The notes under the pieces were generated by a model that saw only the letters and a list, made by a program, of their open reading frames with translations, searched no databases and had not been told where the DNA came from. A stretch of 14,581 nt of DNA from positions 1-14,581 of the forward strand of contig DZCQ01000039.1 in NCBI GenBank assembly GCA_022730285.1. The letters are read 5' to 3'. This DNA is from Flavobacterium psychrophilum. Its GTDB lineage: Bacteria > Bacteroidota > Bacteroidia > Flavobacteriales > Flavobacteriaceae. Below, piece after piece: positions 14,362 to 14,581 of this stretch. Made by a program: the position numbers and the translations under genes. Numbering within the stretch: position 1 is the stretch's first letter; each line of letters begins with the position of its first letter.

Positions 14362-14420
14362 GTTGGAAAGATACAAAATATCCCTTAAATTATTTAATTA
14401 GCGATATAAAGTTATATTTT

Positions 14421-14515
14421 GGGCGTGCCCCTCCGTAAACTACGGGTCAGGCTCTTCGCTAAATCTTTTGTTACACTATCGCTTCACAAAAGGATATCGC
14501 TTTTATCCCTCACGC
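14421..14515. repeat. GC-rich multi-hairpin intergenic element (candidate interspersed repeat or structured RNA)
   Basis: Bases 14421-14460 have 26 G/C of 40, far above the surroundings. GCGTG (14423-14427) pairs with CACGC (14511-14515) to close a fold enclosing three hairpins: CCGTA/TACGG (14433-14437 with 14441-14445, 3-base loop), TTTTGT/ACAAAA (14466-14471 with 14486-14491) and GGATA/TATCC (14492-14496 with 14504-14508, 7-base loop). From memory, similar blocks starting GGGCGTGCCC and ending in ATCCCTCACGC occur between genes in many flavobacterial genomes. I cannot verify that here. It has no credible reading frame. It may be a mobile REP/MITE-like element or an RNA. Confidence 0.5.
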
Positions 14516-14534
14516 AAAGATACATGTTTTCTAC

Positions 14535-14567
14535 AACCCTGACAGAGTTTAAAACTCTGTCAGGGTT
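14535..14567. repeat. Perfect 33-base palindrome (terminator-like or repetitive element)
   Basis: AACCCTGACAGAGTTT (14535-14550) and AAACTCTGTCAGGGTT (14552-14567) are perfect reverse complements around a single A at 14551. As RNA it would form a stable hairpin, but no T-run follows on either strand beyond the arm, so it is a poor classical terminator. Closely similar CCTGACAG-containing palindromes are, as I recall, frequent between genes in Bacteroidota. The gene beyond the right edge is not visible. Confidence 0.6.
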
Positions 14568-14581
14568 AATAGATTAGTTGA

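Noticed and set aside
14377..14581. tRNA gene, because of the cloverleaf-like fold at 14421-14515
   Set aside because: There is no acceptor/T-loop consensus (no GGTTCGAATCC-like block), stem lengths do not fit, and the loop sizes are wrong for a tRNA.

Overview
The window looks like chromosomal DNA of a member of the Flavobacteriaceae (Bacteroidota). It is strongly AT-rich. Secreted proteins have short signal peptides ending in a Gln-led mature part, promoters match the Bacteroidota type (TTTG or TTG, a spacer, then TAnnTTTG), Shine-Dalgarno sites are not evident, and the gene set is typical of flavobacteria (MenD, a DUF4294-type protein, an M42 aminopeptidase, a DUF2029-type glycosyltransferase). 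I cannot name the genus.

Layout. Bases 1-1598 (minus) hold the N-terminal part of a large secreted protein alternating jelly-roll-like and fibronectin III domains; it runs off the left edge. Bases 1888-2636 (plus) hold a small c-type cytochrome lipoprotein and an Mpo1-like (DUF962) membrane protein. Bases 2643-4317 (minus) hold prmA, clpS and a small lipoprotein, divergent from menD (4389-6041, plus), which makes a menaquinone precursor. Bases 6038-9675 (minus) form a tight four-gene unit: a WaaP/Kdo-kinase-like protein, a polytopic GT87-type transferase, a GtrB/ArnC-type GT2 and a NodB-type deacetylase. Bases 9738-10826 (minus) encode an M42 aminopeptidase, divergent from a DUF4294-type secreted protein (10915-11610, plus). 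A thioredoxin-fold protein without its active-site cysteines follows (11725-12417, plus) and ends at a clear bidirectional terminator shared with a small secreted protein (12529-12867, minus). A deoxynucleoside kinase and a predicted beta-propeller-like secreted protein (12956-14361, minus) overlap by one base. The last 220 bases are non-coding but highly structured.

How genes may work together. The 6038-9675 unit matches the logic of ArnC-ArnD-ArnT lipid A modification: a GT2 loads a sugar on a polyprenyl phosphate, a deacetylase unmasks an amine, and a polytopic transferase moves the sugar to an envelope acceptor. Here a predicted sugar/lipid A kinase is added. This is inference from families and gene order, not proof of the product.

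Most unexplained signals: the GC-rich, multi-hairpin element at 14421-14515 with a perfect 33-base palindrome beside it; the lipid-linked sugar module; and nearly identical FN3 segments within one adhesin-like gene. No tRNA, rRNA, CRISPR array, transposase or phage gene was seen. No stretch above 300 bases lacks a gene; the longest is 1599-1887 (289 bases).
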